The notes beneath the pieces were generated by a model that had not been told where the DNA came from, ran no database searches, and saw only the letters and a list, made by a program, of their open reading frames with translations. The position numbers and the translations under genes are program-made. Shown piece by piece: positions 48,949 to 59,595 of a DNA stretch of 64,000 nt (its first letter is position 1; each line of letters starts with the position of its first letter). Origin of the DNA: Dickeya oryzae (lineage in GTDB: Bacteria > Pseudomonadota > Gammaproteobacteria > Enterobacterales > Enterobacteriaceae). Location: NCBI RefSeq assembly GCF_009372235.1, contig NZ_ML762924.1:1-64000 (forward strand). Direction: 5' to 3'.

Positions 48949-50936
48949 AAGCAGTTGTTTTTGCCTATCATGATTTTGGCTGCGTGGGACTCCGCGCGTT
49001 GGTGGCTGCGGGCTATACCGTAGAAGCGGTATTTACCCATGCGGATAATCCCGCGGAAAATCAGTTTTTTGGATCGGTAGCCCGTACCGCAGCGGAACTG
49101 GGTATCCCGGTATTCGCGCCGGAAGACGTCAACCACCCGCTGTGGGTGGAGCGCATCGCCGCGATGTCGCCGGACGTGATTTTCTCCTTCTACTATCGCC
49201 ACCTGCTGAGCGACGCGATTTTGCAAAGCGCAGCCCATGGCGCGTACAACCTGCATGGTTCGCTGCTGCCGCGTTATCGTGGCCGGGCACCGCTGAACTG
49301 GGCGCTGGTTAACGGCGAAACTGAAACTGGCGTCACCCTGCACCGTATGGTTGCGCGTGCCGATGCCGGTAATATCGTGGCACAACAGCGTGTTGCTATC
49401 GACGAGAGCGATACCGCGCTGAGTCTGCATCATAAGCTGCGTGACGTCGCCAGCCAGTTGCTGAAAGATAGCCTGCCGGCTATCGCGGCAGGTAAAGCGA
49501 ATGATATTCCGCAGGACGAAAGCCAGGCTACCTATGTGGGCCGTCGTACTCCAGAAGATGGCCGCATTGAATGGCAGAAACCGGCACGTGCGCTGTACAA
49601 CCTGGTACGTGCGGTGACCGAGCCGTGGCCAGGTGCATTTAGCTTTGTCGGTACTACCAAGTTCATTATCTGGCAGGCGAAAGTGCGTACTGACTTTGCT
49701 GCTGCCAAACCGGGCACCGTGCTGAGCACGTCACCGCTGGTGGTTGCTTGCGGTAACGACGCACTGGAGATCGTTACCGGTCAGGGGGATAACGGTATTT
49801 ATCTGCAAGGCGCGCAACTGGCCCAAGGCCTGGGTCTGGTGAGCGGCGCTATCCTCAACAACTCGCCGGTGGTGAGTGTGAAGCGTCGTACCCGTGTGCT
49901 GATCCTCGGGGTGAATGGCTTTATCGGTAACCACCTGACCGAGCGTCTGTTGCAGGAAGATAACTACGAAGTGTTCGGTCTGGACATCAGCTCCGATGCT
50001 ATCGAACGTTTCCTCGACAACCCGCACTTCCACTTCGTGGAAGGGGACATCAGCATCCACTCTGAGTGGATCGAATACCACATCAAGAAATGCGACGTGG
50101 TGCTGCCACTGGTGGCGATTGCCACGCCGATCGAATATACCCGCAACCCGCTGCGTGTGTTCGAGCTGGATTTCGAAGAAAACCTGAAAACCATTCGTGA
50201 CTGCGTGAAGTACAAAAAACGCATCATTTTCCCGTCCACTTCTGAAGTGTACGGCATGTGTACCGACCCGGTATTCGACGAAGATAACTCTAACCTGATT
50301 GTCGGGCCTATCAACAAACAGCGTTGGATTTACTCTGTATCTAAACAGCTGTTGGACCGCGTTATCTGGGCTTACGGCGAAAAAGAAGGGCTGCGTTTCA
50401 CCCTGTTCCGTCCGTTTAACTGGATGGGGCCGCGTCTGGATAACCTGAATGCCGCGCGTATCGGCAGTTCCCGTGCTATCACCCAGTTGATCCTGAACCT
50501 GGTGGAAGGCTCGCCTATCAAACTGGTTGATGGTGGTCGTCAGAAACGCTGCTTTACCGACATCAAAGACGGTATCGAAGCGCTGTTCCGCATCATTGAG
50601 AACAAAGACGGCGTGTGTGATGGTCAGATCATCAATATCGGTAACCCGGAAAACGAAGCGAGCATTCGCCAACTGGCGGAAATGCTGCTGGAGAGCTTCG
50701 AGAAGCATCCGCTGCGTAACCAGTTCCCGCCGTTCGCCGGTTTCCGCGAAGTAGAAAGCAGCAGCTACTACGGTAAAGGCTATCAGGATGTGGAGCATCG
50801 TAAGCCCAGCATCCGCAACGCCAAGCGCCTGTTGCATTGGCAGCCGACCATCGAGATGGAAAAAACCGTGGCTGAAACGCTGGACTTCTTCCTTCAGACT
50901 GTTGAAACCGGTCAATTCAGTCAGGACGGCGAATGA
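48945..50936 (+). CDS. arnA: bifunctional UDP-glucuronate decarboxylase / UDP-Ara4N formyltransferase
   Basis: 663 aa. N-terminal formyltransferase (about 1-300) with the catalytic asparagine-histidine pair in [15 protein letters not shown] and the Asp in [10 protein letters not shown]-terminal short-chain dehydrogenase-type decarboxylase with NAD loop [17 protein letters not shown] and the YSVSK catalytic motif. It generates UDP-L-Ara4O and formylates UDP-L-Ara4N. Both active sites look complete. Confidence 0.97.
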   Translation: MKAVVFAYHDFGCVGLRALVAAGYTVEAVFTHADNPAENQFFGSVARTAAELGIPVFAPEDVNHPLWVERIAAMSPDVIFSFYYRHLLSDAILQSAAHGAYNLHGSLLPRYRGRAPLNWALVNGETETGVTLHRMVARADAGNIVAQQRVAIDESDTALSLHHKLRDVASQLLKDSLPAIAAGKANDIPQDESQATYVGRRTPEDGRIEWQKPARALYNLVRAVTEPWPGAFSFVGTTKFIIWQAKVRTDFAAAKPGTVLSTSPLVVACGNDALEIVTGQGDNGIYLQGAQLAQGLGLVSGAILNNSPVVSVKRRTRVLILGVNGFIGNHLTERLLQEDNYEVFGLDISSDAIERFLDNPHFHFVEGDISIHSEWIEYHIKKCDVVLPLVAIATPIEYTRNPLRVFELDFEENLKTIRDCVKYKKRIIFPSTSEVYGMCTDPVFDEDNSNLIVGPINKQRWIYSVSKQLLDRVIWAYGEKEGLRFTLFRPFNWMGPRLDNLNAARIGSSRAITQLILNLVEGSPIKLVDGGRQKRCFTDIKDGIEALFRIIENKDGVCDGQIINIGNPENEASIRQLAEMLLESFEKHPLRNQFPPFAGFREVESSSYYGKGYQDVEHRKPSIRNAKRLLHWQPTIEMEKTVAETLDFFLQTVETGQFSQDGE

Positions 50937-51832
50937 GAAAAGTAGGGTTACGGATCGACGTTGATACCTGGCGCGGCACGCGGGTGGGAGTCCCCCGCTT
51001 GCTGGAGTTGCTGGACGTCTATGGCGTTCGGGCCAGCTTTTTCTTCAGTGTCGGTCCCGACAACATGGGGCGCCATCTCTGGCGCCTGATCCGCCCGGTA
51101 TTTTTGTGGAAGATGCTGCGCTCGCGCGCAGCATCGCTGTATGGCTGGGATATCCTGTTGGCGGGCACCGCCTGGCCGGGCCGGGTGATCGGTCGTGGTC
51201 TGCCGGACCCGATTGTTGCCGCGTCCCGGCAACATGAAGTTGGGTTGCACGCCTGGGATCACTTCGCCTGGCAAACCTGGGCCGGGGTGTGGGATCAGGC
51301 CAAAATGGAACAACAGATCAAGCTTGCCTACGACGCGTTGCAGTCGATTACCGGCGAACCGGTCATTTGCTCCGCGGTGGCAGGCTGGCGCGCGGATCAA
51401 ACCGCCGTCGAAGCCAAACAGCGGTTTGGCTTTCGCTACAACAGCGATTGTCGCGGCACGGCACCGTTTCGCCCGTTACTTAACGACGGCAGCACCGGTA
51501 CGGTACAGATTCCGGTCACGTTGCCCACCTGGGATGAAGCGGTTGGCCGGGAAACCAACACCGCCGATTTCAATCGCTATATTCTGGATAAAATCCATCA
51601 GGATCAGGGTACACCGGTCTATACCATCCATGCCGAAGTGGAAGGTATTGTGATGAGCGATCAGTTCAGTGAGTTGCTGGCGCTGGCTGAGCAGGAAGGT
51701 ATTCGCTTTTGTCCGCTCAGTGAATTGCTACCGGATGATACCGCTACGTTGCCGGTCGGACGCGTGGTGCGGGGTTCTCTCGCCGGACGCGATGGCTGGT
51801 TGGGATGTCAGCAGACCGTGGAGGCGGCCTGA
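50933..51832 (+). CDS. arnD: 4-deoxy-4-formamido-L-arabinose-phosphoundecaprenol deformylase
   Basis: 299 aa NodB-type polysaccharide deacetylase fold. N-terminal [14 protein letters not shown] carries the metal Asp region, [13 protein letters not shown] the His pair. Removes the formyl group from undecaprenyl-P-Ara4FN. ATGA overlap with arnA and one-base overlap with arnT. Confidence 0.95.
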   Translation: MRKVGLRIDVDTWRGTRVGVPRLLELLDVYGVRASFFFSVGPDNMGRHLWRLIRPVFLWKMLRSRAASLYGWDILLAGTAWPGRVIGRGLPDPIVAASRQHEVGLHAWDHFAWQTWAGVWDQAKMEQQIKLAYDALQSITGEPVICSAVAGWRADQTAVEAKQRFGFRYNSDCRGTAPFRPLLNDGSTGTVQIPVTLPTWDEAVGRETNTADFNRYILDKIHQDQGTPVYTIHAEVEGIVMSDQFSELLALAEQEGIRFCPLSELLPDDTATLPVGRVVRGSLAGRDGWLGCQQTVEAA

Positions 51833-53484
51833 TGAAATACGCACGTCAAACAACGCTATGGCTGGCGTTGTTACTGCTCTACTACTTTATTCCCCTCAAT
51901 GGCCGTCTGTTATGGCAACCGGATGAAACCCGTTATGCGGAGATCAGCCGGGAAATGCTGGCGGGCGGCAACTGGATTGCGCCTCATTTTCTGGGGATTC
52001 GCTATTTTGAAAAACCGATCGCCGGTTACTGGGTGAATAACATCGGCCAGTGGCTGCTGGGAGACAATAACGCCGGTGTGCGCGCCGGTTCGGTGTTTTC
52101 CATCTTGCTGACGGCAGGACTGATTTACTGGCTGACGCAGCGGTTGTGGCAGCAGCGGCGTACCTCGCTGCTGGCGATGGCTATCTACCTGAGCTGTTTT
52201 TTGGTGTATGGCATCGGTACCTATGCGGTGCTAGACCCCATCGTCACCCTGTGGCTGGCGGCGGCGATGTGCAGTTTCTGGGGAGCCGCGCAGGCCACTA
52301 CTCGCGGCAGTAAAATCGGTGGCTACTTGCTACTGGGCGTAGTGTGCGGCATGGGCTTCATGACCAAGGGCTTTCTGGCGTTGGCGGTGCCGGTGATTGC
52401 CGTGCTGCCGTGGGTGACGCTGGAGCGGCGCTGGAAAGAGGTGCTGCTGTATGGCCCGCTGGCGATTATCAGTGCGGTAGTGGTGTCGCTACCCTGGGCG
52501 CTGGCGATAGCGCGCCAGGAGCCGGATTTCTGGCATTACTTCTTCTGGATTGAGCACATCCAGCGTTTCGCCGACTCTAAGAATGCTCAGCATAAAGCGC
52601 CGTTCTGGTACTACCTGCCGGTGTTGGTTGCGGGGGTATTACCGTGGCTGGCTTTGTTGCCGTCGTCATTGCTACAGGGTTGGCGTGAGCGGCGTCAGCA
52701 GAATGGTGCGTTTTACCTGTTAGGTTGGGCGGTGATGCCATTCCTGTTTTTCAGTATCGCAAAAGGAAAACTGCCAACTTACATTCTGCCTTGTTTCGCG
52801 CCACTGGCGATTCTGATGGCCCGACGTGCCACCACGTTGTTGAGCCCGAAGATGCTAACCGTCAACGGCTGGATCAATCTGGCTGTTGGCTTGTTGTGTG
52901 CGTTAATCGTGGGGCTGGTGTTGGCTCCATGGGGATTATCACATCGCCAGCTCTATCAGTCGCAGGAAAGTACCAAGGTTGTGTTGGGGGTTGTGGCGTT
53001 TTTGTTTTGGGGCTTGATCGGTTGGTGGACGTCGCGTCAGGCGGCAACGCGCTGGCATTGGGCAGCGGTCTGCCCGCTGGGTATTGCGTTGCTGGTTGGT
53101 ATGGCGATTCCTGAACGGGTGATGGAAACCAAAAATCCACAGTGGTTTGTGCGTAGTGTGGAGCCTCAATTATCTCAGAGTCGTTATATTTTGGCCGACA
53201 GTGTGGGTATCGCTTCTGCCATCGCTTGGGAGCAAAAGCGTAGCGATATTCTGATGTACGATAATCAAGGTGAATTGGAATACGGTTTGTCGTATCCAGA
53301 CAGCACGGATCGTATGGTCTCTGCCAGTAAGTTTGCCGACTGGCTGGCGGTGCATCGCCGTGAAGGTAATGTCTCATTGGTGCTACTATTCTCTTCGGAA
53401 ACTGATCCGATCACCGGATTACCACCCGCGGATTACACTGATCGTAAAGGGCGTATTGCCTTATTGTGGTATCGCCAGCAATGA
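51832..53484 (+). CDS. arnT: undecaprenyl phosphate-Ara4N transferase (lipid A)
   Basis: 550 aa, as in E. coli, from the ATG at 51832 that overlaps the arnD stop. GT83 integral membrane enzyme; LLWQPDETRYAEISREML is the first periplasmic loop with the catalytic acidic residues, and RYFEKPIAGYWVNNIGQW is conserved. Attaches L-Ara4N to lipid A phosphates in the periplasm, lowering affinity for polymyxin and plant or insect antimicrobial peptides. Confidence 0.97.
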   Translation: MKYARQTTLWLALLLLYYFIPLNGRLLWQPDETRYAEISREMLAGGNWIAPHFLGIRYFEKPIAGYWVNNIGQWLLGDNNAGVRAGSVFSILLTAGLIYWLTQRLWQQRRTSLLAMAIYLSCFLVYGIGTYAVLDPIVTLWLAAAMCSFWGAAQATTRGSKIGGYLLLGVVCGMGFMTKGFLALAVPVIAVLPWVTLERRWKEVLLYGPLAIISAVVVSLPWALAIARQEPDFWHYFFWIEHIQRFADSKNAQHKAPFWYYLPVLVAGVLPWLALLPSSLLQGWRERRQQNGAFYLLGWAVMPFLFFSIAKGKLPTYILPCFAPLAILMARRATTLLSPKMLTVNGWINLAVGLLCALIVGLVLAPWGLSHRQLYQSQESTKVVLGVVAFLFWGLIGWWTSRQAATRWHWAAVCPLGIALLVGMAIPERVMETKNPQWFVRSVEPQLSQSRYILADSVGIASAIAWEQKRSDILMYDNQGELEYGLSYPDSTDRMVSASKFADWLAVHRREGNVSLVLLFSSETDPITGLPPADYTDRKGRIALLWYRQQ

Positions 53485-53822
53485 TCAATTACCTGCTGAT
53501 TTTGCTGGTCAGTTTGTTGACCTGCGCCGGTCAGCTTAGCCAAAAACAGGCCGCCAGCTGGCAGAGCGGCGGCCGTTCACGTCGTGCCCATATTCTGTTA
53601 TGGATGGGGGTAAGCCTGCTGTTGTTGGGTGTGGCAATGCTGCTGTGGCTGGCAGTGCTGCAGCGTGTGGCGGTGAGCGTAGCGTATCCGATGCTGAGCC
53701 TGAATTTCATTCTGGTTGCACTGGCCGCGCGTTGGCTATGGCGGGAAGCCATCAGCCTGCGGCAATGGGCAGGCATCGCGCTGATTGTTATCGGTGTCAT
53801 CTTGATGGGAGGGAGCGCGTGA
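53481..53822 (+). CDS. arnE: Ara4N flippase subunit ArnE
   Basis: 113 aa, four hydrophobic helices of the small EamA/SMR type (YPMLSLNFILVALAARWLW). The ATG at 53481 overlaps the arnT stop (ATGA); an upstream start at 53466 is inside arnT and unsupported. With ArnF it flips undecaprenyl-P-Ara4N. Confidence 0.93.
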   Translation: MINYLLILLVSLLTCAGQLSQKQAASWQSGGRSRRAHILLWMGVSLLLLGVAMLLWLAVLQRVAVSVAYPMLSLNFILVALAARWLWREAISLRQWAGIALIVIGVILMGGSA

Positions 53823-54217
53823 AAGGCTATGGATGGGCGTTGTTGAGCGTGTTGCTGGTGAGTGCGGCACAGCTGTCGATGAAATGGGGAATGTCTCAGC
53901 TTCCCTCATTGACGGAACCGTTGCCGTTTATGTTCGCCATGATGGTATTACCGATCGCGGCGGCGGCGGTGCTGTTGGGGTTGGCGGCGTATGCATTCTC
54001 AATGCTGAGCTGGTTTAACGCCCTGCGTTTTTTGCCGCTAAGCCGGGCTTACCCACTGCTGAGCCTTAGCTATGTGCTGGTATGGGGACTGGCGGTGGCG
54101 ATGCCTATCTTCCCTGATACGTTTAGTACCGGCAAGCTGCTGGCTATTGCGCTAATTATTGTCGGTGTATGGCTGGTGTGCAGCCGACAAGCCTCGCGTC
54201 TGGACGACGAGTCCTGA
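53819..54217 (+). CDS. arnF: Ara4N flippase subunit ArnF
   Basis: 132 aa from a GTG at 53819 that overlaps the arnE stop (GTGA) and follows GGAGGGAG. Four hydrophobic helices; SRAYPLLSLSYVLVWG matches the family. Partner of ArnE and last gene of the operon. Confidence 0.9.
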   Translation: MKGYGWALLSVLLVSAAQLSMKWGMSQLPSLTEPLPFMFAMMVLPIAAAAVLLGLAAYAFSMLSWFNALRFLPLSRAYPLLSLSYVLVWGLAVAMPIFPDTFSTGKLLAIALIIVGVWLVCSRQASRLDDES

Positions 54218-54315
54218 TGTCTTACTGATATGACGATGCGGGAAGGTGGCGTTTTCTCTTTCCCGTTTCTCACTTCCCTGTTATCGTTTCCACTTTGATT
54301 CACTGGGATCTTCTT

Positions 54316-54795
54316 ATGACCTTACATATCCGTTGGGCGGTGCAGCAGGATTCCGCCACCATCCTGAATTTTATTCGTGAACTGGCAGAGTACGAGAAAG
54401 CGCTGCATGAGGTGAAGACCAATCAGCAGGAGATTGAGCAAACGCTGTTTGGTGAAGGCACGTCTACCGAGGCACTGATCTGCGAATGGAACGGCGAGCC
54501 AATAGGGTTTGCGGTGTTCTTCAGTAGTTACTCCACCTGGCTTGGGCGCAACGGTATTTATCTGGAAGATTTGTATGTCTCGCCACATTATCGTGGCTAT
54601 GGCGCGGGTAAAGCGTTGCTGAAATACATTGCGCGTCTGGCGGTTGAACGCGGTTGCGGGCGGCTGGAATGGAGTGTGCTGGACTGGAATCAGCCCGCCA
54701 TCGATTTCTACGACAGTCTGGGGGCTGCCCCACAAAACGAGTGGATCCGCTACCGGCTGGAAGGTGACAGTCTGAAACAGGTGGCACAGGAATAG
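54316..54795 (+). CDS. GNAT-family N-acetyltransferase, diamine/thialysine acetyltransferase-like
   Basis: 159 aa. The acetyl-CoA loop reads HYRGYGAGKALLKYIA (about 93-108), preceded by YLEDLYVSP and followed by EWSVLDWNQPAIDFYDSLGA, the pattern of spermidine/spermine-type (SAT2/thialysine) acetyltransferases. The exact substrate cannot be fixed. Start at ATG 54316; a reading from 54295 adds seven unrelated residues. Stands alone after arnF. Confidence 0.8.
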   Translation: MTLHIRWAVQQDSATILNFIRELAEYEKALHEVKTNQQEIEQTLFGEGTSTEALICEWNGEPIGFAVFFSSYSTWLGRNGIYLEDLYVSPHYRGYGAGKALLKYIARLAVERGCGRLEWSVLDWNQPAIDFYDSLGAAPQNEWIRYRLEGDSLKQVAQE

Positions 54796-54903
54796 CCTGG
54801 AGTATCCGTTGCGCTAATCGCTAATGCTGCTGGCAGACGATCGATATTCAGACCGTGGGGCCTTGCGCTGCTCTGCAAGGCCCCACCTGATACAAGCGGG
54901 GGA

Positions 54904-55992
54904 TTAGACTGCTTCTGTCGTGACTTTGATTTCCCCGCGCGCCAGTTGGTCGCGCTCCATGGATTCGAACAGTGCTTTGAAGTTACCTTCACCAAAGCCC
55001 TCGTCACCATCCCGCTCGATGAATTCAAAAAACAGAGGGCCGATGAGGGTTTCCGAGAAAATCTGCAACAGTAGTTTCTTCTGCCCATTATGGGTGCTGC
55101 CATCCAGCAAAATACCGCGTTTTTGCAGCGCAGCAGTATCCCGGCCATGGCCAGGCAGGCGCTCTTCCACCATCTGGTAATAGGTATCGGACGGCGCGGT
55201 CATCAGCGGTAATCCTGCCTGACGCAACTGATCGAGCGTCGTCAGAATATCATCGGTTTGCATCGCGATATGCTGGATCCCTTCGCCATTAAACCGACGC
55301 AGGAATTCCTGGATTTGCCCATTGCTGCCTTCGGCTTCTTCATTCAGCGGAATACGAATTTTTCCGTCTGGTGCGACCATGGCTTTTGAGTGCAAACCGG
55401 TGTATTCACCTGCAATATCAAAATAACGAATTTGCTGGAAATTAAATATCCGGCTATAGAATTCAGACCAGTAATTCATTCTTCCCTGATAGACATTATT
55501 AGTCAGATGGTCAATGGTGTGCAGCCCGAATCCTTTCGGATTTTTTTCCACACCGGGAATAAATGAAAATTCGATATCAAAGATATCGATGTCAGAATGA
55601 TATTTCTCGATGAAATAGATTTTTGAACCACCAATTCCCTCAATAGCCGGTACCTGAATTTCACCAGGGTTGGCGGCCTGTTCTGCAGGTCTGGCACCGG
55701 ATAACAGCGCCTGCTCATAGGCCTGGTGCGCATCTTTGACATAAAACCCCATACCGCAGGCCCCTGCACCGTGCTCCTGCAAAAAGGTTCGCGGAAAACC
55801 GGTAGAGGTATTATTCACAAGGAAGTTGATATTATTTTGTCGAAACAGCGAAATAGCACGGTGACGATGGTGTGCAACACAGGTAAACCCGAGAGAAACG
55901 AATAATGTCGATAGCGCTTCCGGGTCATCGGTGACAAATTCGATAAAAGCAAATCCATTTAAATTGAGCGGGTTGGCTAATAAATTAGTCAT
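54904..55992 (-). CDS. hpd: 4-hydroxyphenylpyruvate dioxygenase
   Basis: 362 aa from the ATG at 55992, with AAAGGA as ribosome binding site. Two vicinal-oxygen-chelate repeats; iron ligands H162 (TIDHLTNNV), H241 (GIQHIAMQT) and E323 (FFEFIER) are intact. Converts 4-hydroxyphenylpyruvate to homogentisate in tyrosine breakdown; homogentisate can polymerise to brown pyomelanin. No homogentisate 1,2-dioxygenase or fumarylacetoacetase gene is next to it. Confidence 0.93.
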   Translation of the reverse strand: MTNLLANPLNLNGFAFIEFVTDDPEALSTLFVSLGFTCVAHHRHRAISLFRQNNINFLVNNTSTGFPRTFLQEHGAGACGMGFYVKDAHQAYEQALLSGARPAEQAANPGEIQVPAIEGIGGSKIYFIEKYHSDIDIFDIEFSFIPGVEKNPKGFGLHTIDHLTNNVYQGRMNYWSEFYSRIFNFQQIRYFDIAGEYTGLHSKAMVAPDGKIRIPLNEEAEGSNGQIQEFLRRFNGEGIQHIAMQTDDILTTLDQLRQAGLPLMTAPSDTYYQMVEERLPGHGRDTAALQKRGILLDGSTHNGQKKLLLQIFSETLIGPLFFEFIERDGDEGFGEGNFKALFESMERDQLARGEIKVTTEAV

Positions 55993-56313
55993 GCTATTTC
56001 CTTTGTCCATAAAGGAGACGGTTAACATAAATTGGCGACGTGCTTGTCAGAGTGGATAGTAGCGCCATTATTCATTCAAGGATAACAATTTTTTCTTATT
56101 AAAAACACAGTAAATAAATTCGAAATAGTTTCATTTATTAATAATTATTAATTAGTGCATCGATAGTGAGTGAATGCGATCAGGAGTGATAAAAAAATAA
56201 TGATTTGGCCCAAATTTGGCGATAAATGACCTTTGGGCCACTGCTGGTGATGTGATTTTTTAAGCAGAATGACGGTAGTCTGCCATGTGTGTCTTAAAAA
56301 GAGGAATACCGCT
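55993..56313. other. divergent AT-rich promoter region (hpd / hydrolase)
   Basis: 321 bp, strongly AT-rich at 56080-56160, no credible ORF. It must hold the promoters of hpd (leftward) and the metallo-hydrolase gene (rightward). AT richness of this kind often attracts H-NS; I saw no specific operator. Confidence 0.5.
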
Positions 56314-57105
56314 ATGAACATTACCCAGATAAGAAACGCGACGCTCAAAATTGGCTTCGCCGGTAAAACGTTTCTCATCGACCCGATGCTGGCTGACAAA
56401 GGCGCTTATCCCGGTTTCGAGGGGACGCTGAACAGCCATCTGCGTAACCCCTTGGTGGACTTGCCAGTCACGCTGGAGGCGCTATTTGCCGGTGTGGATG
56501 CGGTCATTGTTACCCACACGCATCTTGATCACTGGGATGATGTCGCCGCTACCCGGCTGCCGAAATCATTACCGATATTTACCCAGCATGAGCACGATCA
56601 AAGCCTGATTCGGGCCGCCGGGTTTGGTGATGTCCGGCTGTTGAGTGAGCAGAGTACTTTTGGCGATAAGAGTACTTTTGGCGATATCACGCTGAGTAAA
56701 ACACCGGGTCAGCATGGCAGTGATGCCATTATGGAAAAGCTGGGCGAGAGGCTGGGCCAGGTGTGTGGCGTCGTGCTGCGTCATCCACAGGAAAAAACGC
56801 TGTATCTGGCGGGCGATACCGTCTGGAATGCGGACGTGGCGGAAAATCTGCGTCGCTATGTGCCAGAAGTGATTGTGCTCAACTGCGGCGATGCACAAAT
56901 TGTCGGCCTGGGGTCAATCATCATGAACCAGCAGGATGTACTGAGCGTGGCGCAGCACGCACCGAATGCGACCCTCATCGCCAGCCATATGGAGGCGGTT
57001 AACCATTCGGCGTTAAGTCGTGAGGCTCTGGCGGATTTTGTGCAGCAACATGGCCTGTCGGGTCGGGTATTGATTCCGGCCGATGGCGAGTCCTGTATGC
57101 TGTAG
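56314..57105 (+). CDS. metallo-beta-lactamase-fold hydrolase
   Basis: 263 aa from the ATG at 56314 with GAGGA upstream. The metal motif is THTHLDHWD (67-75), with PGQHG at 131-135 and LAGDTVW near 175 as further ligands: the UPF0173/UlaG-like branch. A six-residue tandem duplication, STFGDK-STFGDI (114-125), precedes the second metal region. Substrate unknown. Followed 44 bp later by a regulator gene on the same strand, probably controlling it. Confidence 0.8.
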   Translation: MNITQIRNATLKIGFAGKTFLIDPMLADKGAYPGFEGTLNSHLRNPLVDLPVTLEALFAGVDAVIVTHTHLDHWDDVAATRLPKSLPIFTQHEHDQSLIRAAGFGDVRLLSEQSTFGDKSTFGDITLSKTPGQHGSDAIMEKLGERLGQVCGVVLRHPQEKTLYLAGDTVWNADVAENLRRYVPEVIVLNCGDAQIVGLGSIIMNQQDVLSVAQHAPNATLIASHMEAVNHSALSREALADFVQQHGLSGRVLIPADGESCML

Positions 57106-57148
57106 CCGGTATACAAAACGGGCAGTGACAAGGCAGGAGGAACGTAAT

Positions 57149-58192
57149 GTGAGTAAGCCTATTCCATCGGTCGCGGTGGTCGCCTGCGATCAGTTCAGCC
57201 CGTTTCATTTATCGGTGCCCTGCATGATCTTCGGCGATGTACTGCCGGGACAACCGTTATTCAGGTTGCGTCTTTGCGCTGGTGAAGAGGGGGTGTTGCG
57301 TTCCGCACAAGGGCTGCAGATTGATACCTCGTTTGGGCTGGATACTCTGGCGCAAGCCGATATCGTGGTGGTGCCTTACTGGCGTAACCCGCAGGAAACG
57401 CCGAATCCGGCGTTGCTGGAGGCGTTAGCTGATGCCTATGCCCATGGCAGCCTGTTAGTTGGGCTGTGTCTGGGCACCTATGTGCTGGCCTGGGCCGGGC
57501 TGCTTACGCAGCGCAACGCCGCAACACACTGGGAATTCGCGCAGGATTTTCAGCAGCGTTTTCCGGATGTACGGCTGGATACACAGGCGTTATACGTGGA
57601 AGACGAGCGGCTGATCACTTCGGCAGGGACGGCCGCCGGGCTGGATTGTTGCCTGCATGTGGTCAGAAAGTACCACGGTAGTGTCATCGCCAATAAAATC
57701 GCCAGAAGAATGGTGATCCCCCCGCATCGTGAAGGCGGTCAGGCACAGTTCATCGAGCGGCCGATGCCGACATCGACGCAGGACGCCAGGATCAACGCGC
57801 TACTGGATTACCTGAGAAGCCACCTCGACCATTCCTATCATCTCGACGACCTGGCGCGCCGGACGCTAATGAGCCGTCGCACGTTCACCCGACAGTTTCA
57901 CAAGGCTACCGGGATGTCGGTCGGTGAATGGCTGATGGCCGAGCGCCTGCAACAAAGCCAGACATTGCTGGAATCCACCACGTTGTCGATCGAGGCCATC
58001 GCCGAACAGGTCGGCTTCGGCACCGCAGCGTCACTGCGTCAGCACTTTCGCCGACAGTTTAACGTCACACCCGGCGAGTGGCGCCGGACGTTTTTGGGGG
58101 GGAGTACGTCTATGTCACTTCCCAATACAAAAACTGGAAAAAATCCGCCCCAGCAGATCGTCGGAGGTGAATTCACCGGTGATTTCACTTAA
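57149..58192 (+). CDS. FtrA/GlxA-type regulator: DJ-1/PfpI domain plus AraC HTH
   Basis: 347 aa from a GTG at 57149 with AGGAGG eight bases upstream. Residues 5-170 form a DJ-1/PfpI amidotransferase-like sensor with its elbow cysteine at C107 ([12 protein letters not shown]); residues about 225-320 are two AraC helix-turn-helix motifs ending [16 protein letters not shown]. The last 26 codons are antisense to the 3' end of mnmE and form an unusual tail after the AraC domain. Probably regulates the upstream hydrolase gene. Confidence 0.85.
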   Translation: MSKPIPSVAVVACDQFSPFHLSVPCMIFGDVLPGQPLFRLRLCAGEEGVLRSAQGLQIDTSFGLDTLAQADIVVVPYWRNPQETPNPALLEALADAYAHGSLLVGLCLGTYVLAWAGLLTQRNAATHWEFAQDFQQRFPDVRLDTQALYVEDERLITSAGTAAGLDCCLHVVRKYHGSVIANKIARRMVIPPHREGGQAQFIERPMPTSTQDARINALLDYLRSHLDHSYHLDDLARRTLMSRRTFTRQFHKATGMSVGEWLMAERLQQSQTLLESTTLSIEAIAEQVGFGTAASLRQHFRRQFNVTPGEWRRTFLGGSTSMSLPNTKTGKNPPQQIVGGEFTGDFT

Positions 58193-59479
58193 CGCCTGCT
58201 GTGCCAGCCGCAGTTCTTCGGCCAGCAACTCGCCTGCGTAGGCACCGACCAGTTGTTCGTGGCCTTGCTGCAGATGTTGCGCTGCTTGTTCCAGTGCCTG
58301 CAAGTGGCGACGGCGGGCCAGGAAGCCCCCTTCGGTGTTGCTGGTAAATCCCATGCTTTGTTTGAGGTGGTCACGCAGCAGGTCTACACCGTCACCCGTT
58401 CGGGCGGAAAGGCGGATAAGTGAGTAAGTGTTTACCTCTTCAATACCCAGCGGTTCACCGGTGACATCCGCTTTGTTACGCACGACGGTGATCGGCAATC
58501 GGCTTGGTAGTCTCGCCATAAATTCTGGCCAGATAGCCGCAGGTTCTACCGCGTCGGTGGTGGTGCCATCGACCATAAACAGTACCCGGTCGGCCTGTTC
58601 GATTTCCTGCCACGCCCGTTCAATACCGATACGTTCTACTTCGTCGCTGGCTTCGCGCAGCCCGGCGGTGTCGATGATATGCAGCGGCATACCGTCGATA
58701 TGAATATGCTCACGCAGCACATCGCGCGTGGTACCGGCGATATCGGTGACGATAGCGGCATCGCGCCCGGCCAGCGCATTCAGCAGGCTGGATTTACCGG
58801 CGTTGGGTCGACCGGCAATCACCACTTTCATCCCTTCACGTAACAGGCTGCCTTGCCGCGCTTCGCCACGAACACCTTCCAGATCGCCTATCACCGCATT
58901 GAGCATGGCTTCGATTTTGCCGTCAGAGAGAAAATCGATCTCCTCATCGGGGAAATCGATCGCGGCTTCCACATAGATTCGAAGGTGAGTGAGTGCTTCC
59001 ACCAGTTGATGAACGCGGGAGGAGAAGACACCCTGCAGCGAGTTGACGGCGGAACGGGCCGCCTGCTCAGAACTGGCGTCGATCAGATCGGCAATCGCTT
59101 CGGCCTGCGCCAGGTCGAGCTTGTCGTTTAAAAACGCCCGTTCGGAAAATTCGCCGGGGCGGGCGATGCGCACACCCTGCAGTGCCACGACGCGCTTGAG
59201 CAGCAGGTCGAGGATTACCGGGCCACCGTGACCTTGTAGTTCCAGCACGTCTTCACCTGTAAAGGAATTCGGGCCGGGGAACCACAGGGCAATGCCTTGA
59301 TCGAGTACGCTGCCGTCGACGTCATGGAAAGGCAGATAATCGGCGTAACGCGGTTTAGGCAGCTTACCCAGTATGGCTTGTGCTACCGCTGAGGCTTGGC
59401 GGCCGGAGATGCGCAGAATACCTACGCCGCCGCGTCCCGGCGGGGTGGCTTGGGCAACGATGGTGTCGGTATGGCTCAT
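58115..59479 (-). CDS. mnmE: tRNA modification GTPase MnmE
   Basis: 454 aa from the ATG at 59479, the E. coli length. N-terminal formyl-THF-binding domain, G domain with [26 protein letters not shown] and NKAD, and the conserved C-terminal FCIGK. Works with MnmG to build cmnm5U34. End of the rpmH-rnpA-yidD-yidC-mnmE block; its last 78 bp overlap the convergent AraC-type gene. Confidence 0.97.
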   Translation of the reverse strand: MSHTDTIVAQATPPGRGGVGILRISGRQASAVAQAILGKLPKPRYADYLPFHDVDGSVLDQGIALWFPGPNSFTGEDVLELQGHGGPVILDLLLKRVVALQGVRIARPGEFSERAFLNDKLDLAQAEAIADLIDASSEQAARSAVNSLQGVFSSRVHQLVEALTHLRIYVEAAIDFPDEEIDFLSDGKIEAMLNAVIGDLEGVRGEARQGSLLREGMKVVIAGRPNAGKSSLLNALAGRDAAIVTDIAGTTRDVLREHIHIDGMPLHIIDTAGLREASDEVERIGIERAWQEIEQADRVLFMVDGTTTDAVEPAAIWPEFMARLPSRLPITVVRNKADVTGEPLGIEEVNTYSLIRLSARTGDGVDLLRDHLKQSMGFTSNTEGGFLARRRHLQALEQAAQHLQQGHEQLVGAYAGELLAEELRLAQQALSEITGEFTSDDLLGRIFSSFCIGK

Positions 59480-59535
59480 GGTGTTCTCTCTGCCTTTTCG
59501 CCTGTTTTCAGGCACGGTTACGGGGTTGTCTTACG

Positions 59536-59565
59536 GTAAAAAAATAAGGCGGTCAGTGACCGCCT
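59536..59565 (-). terminator. intrinsic terminator after yidC
   Basis: On the minus strand AGGCGGTCA and TGACCGCCT form a nearly closed 9-bp stem (59547-59565), followed by TTATTTTTTT. It lies between yidC and mnmE and would end or attenuate readthrough into mnmE. Confidence 0.85.
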
Positions 59566-59595
59566 CATAATGAGATTGATTGGGCAATCAACCGA

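Noticed and set aside
49731-50915. A 394-codon minus-strand frame opposite arnA
   Set aside because: Shadow of the complete arnA gene with no recognisable domains.
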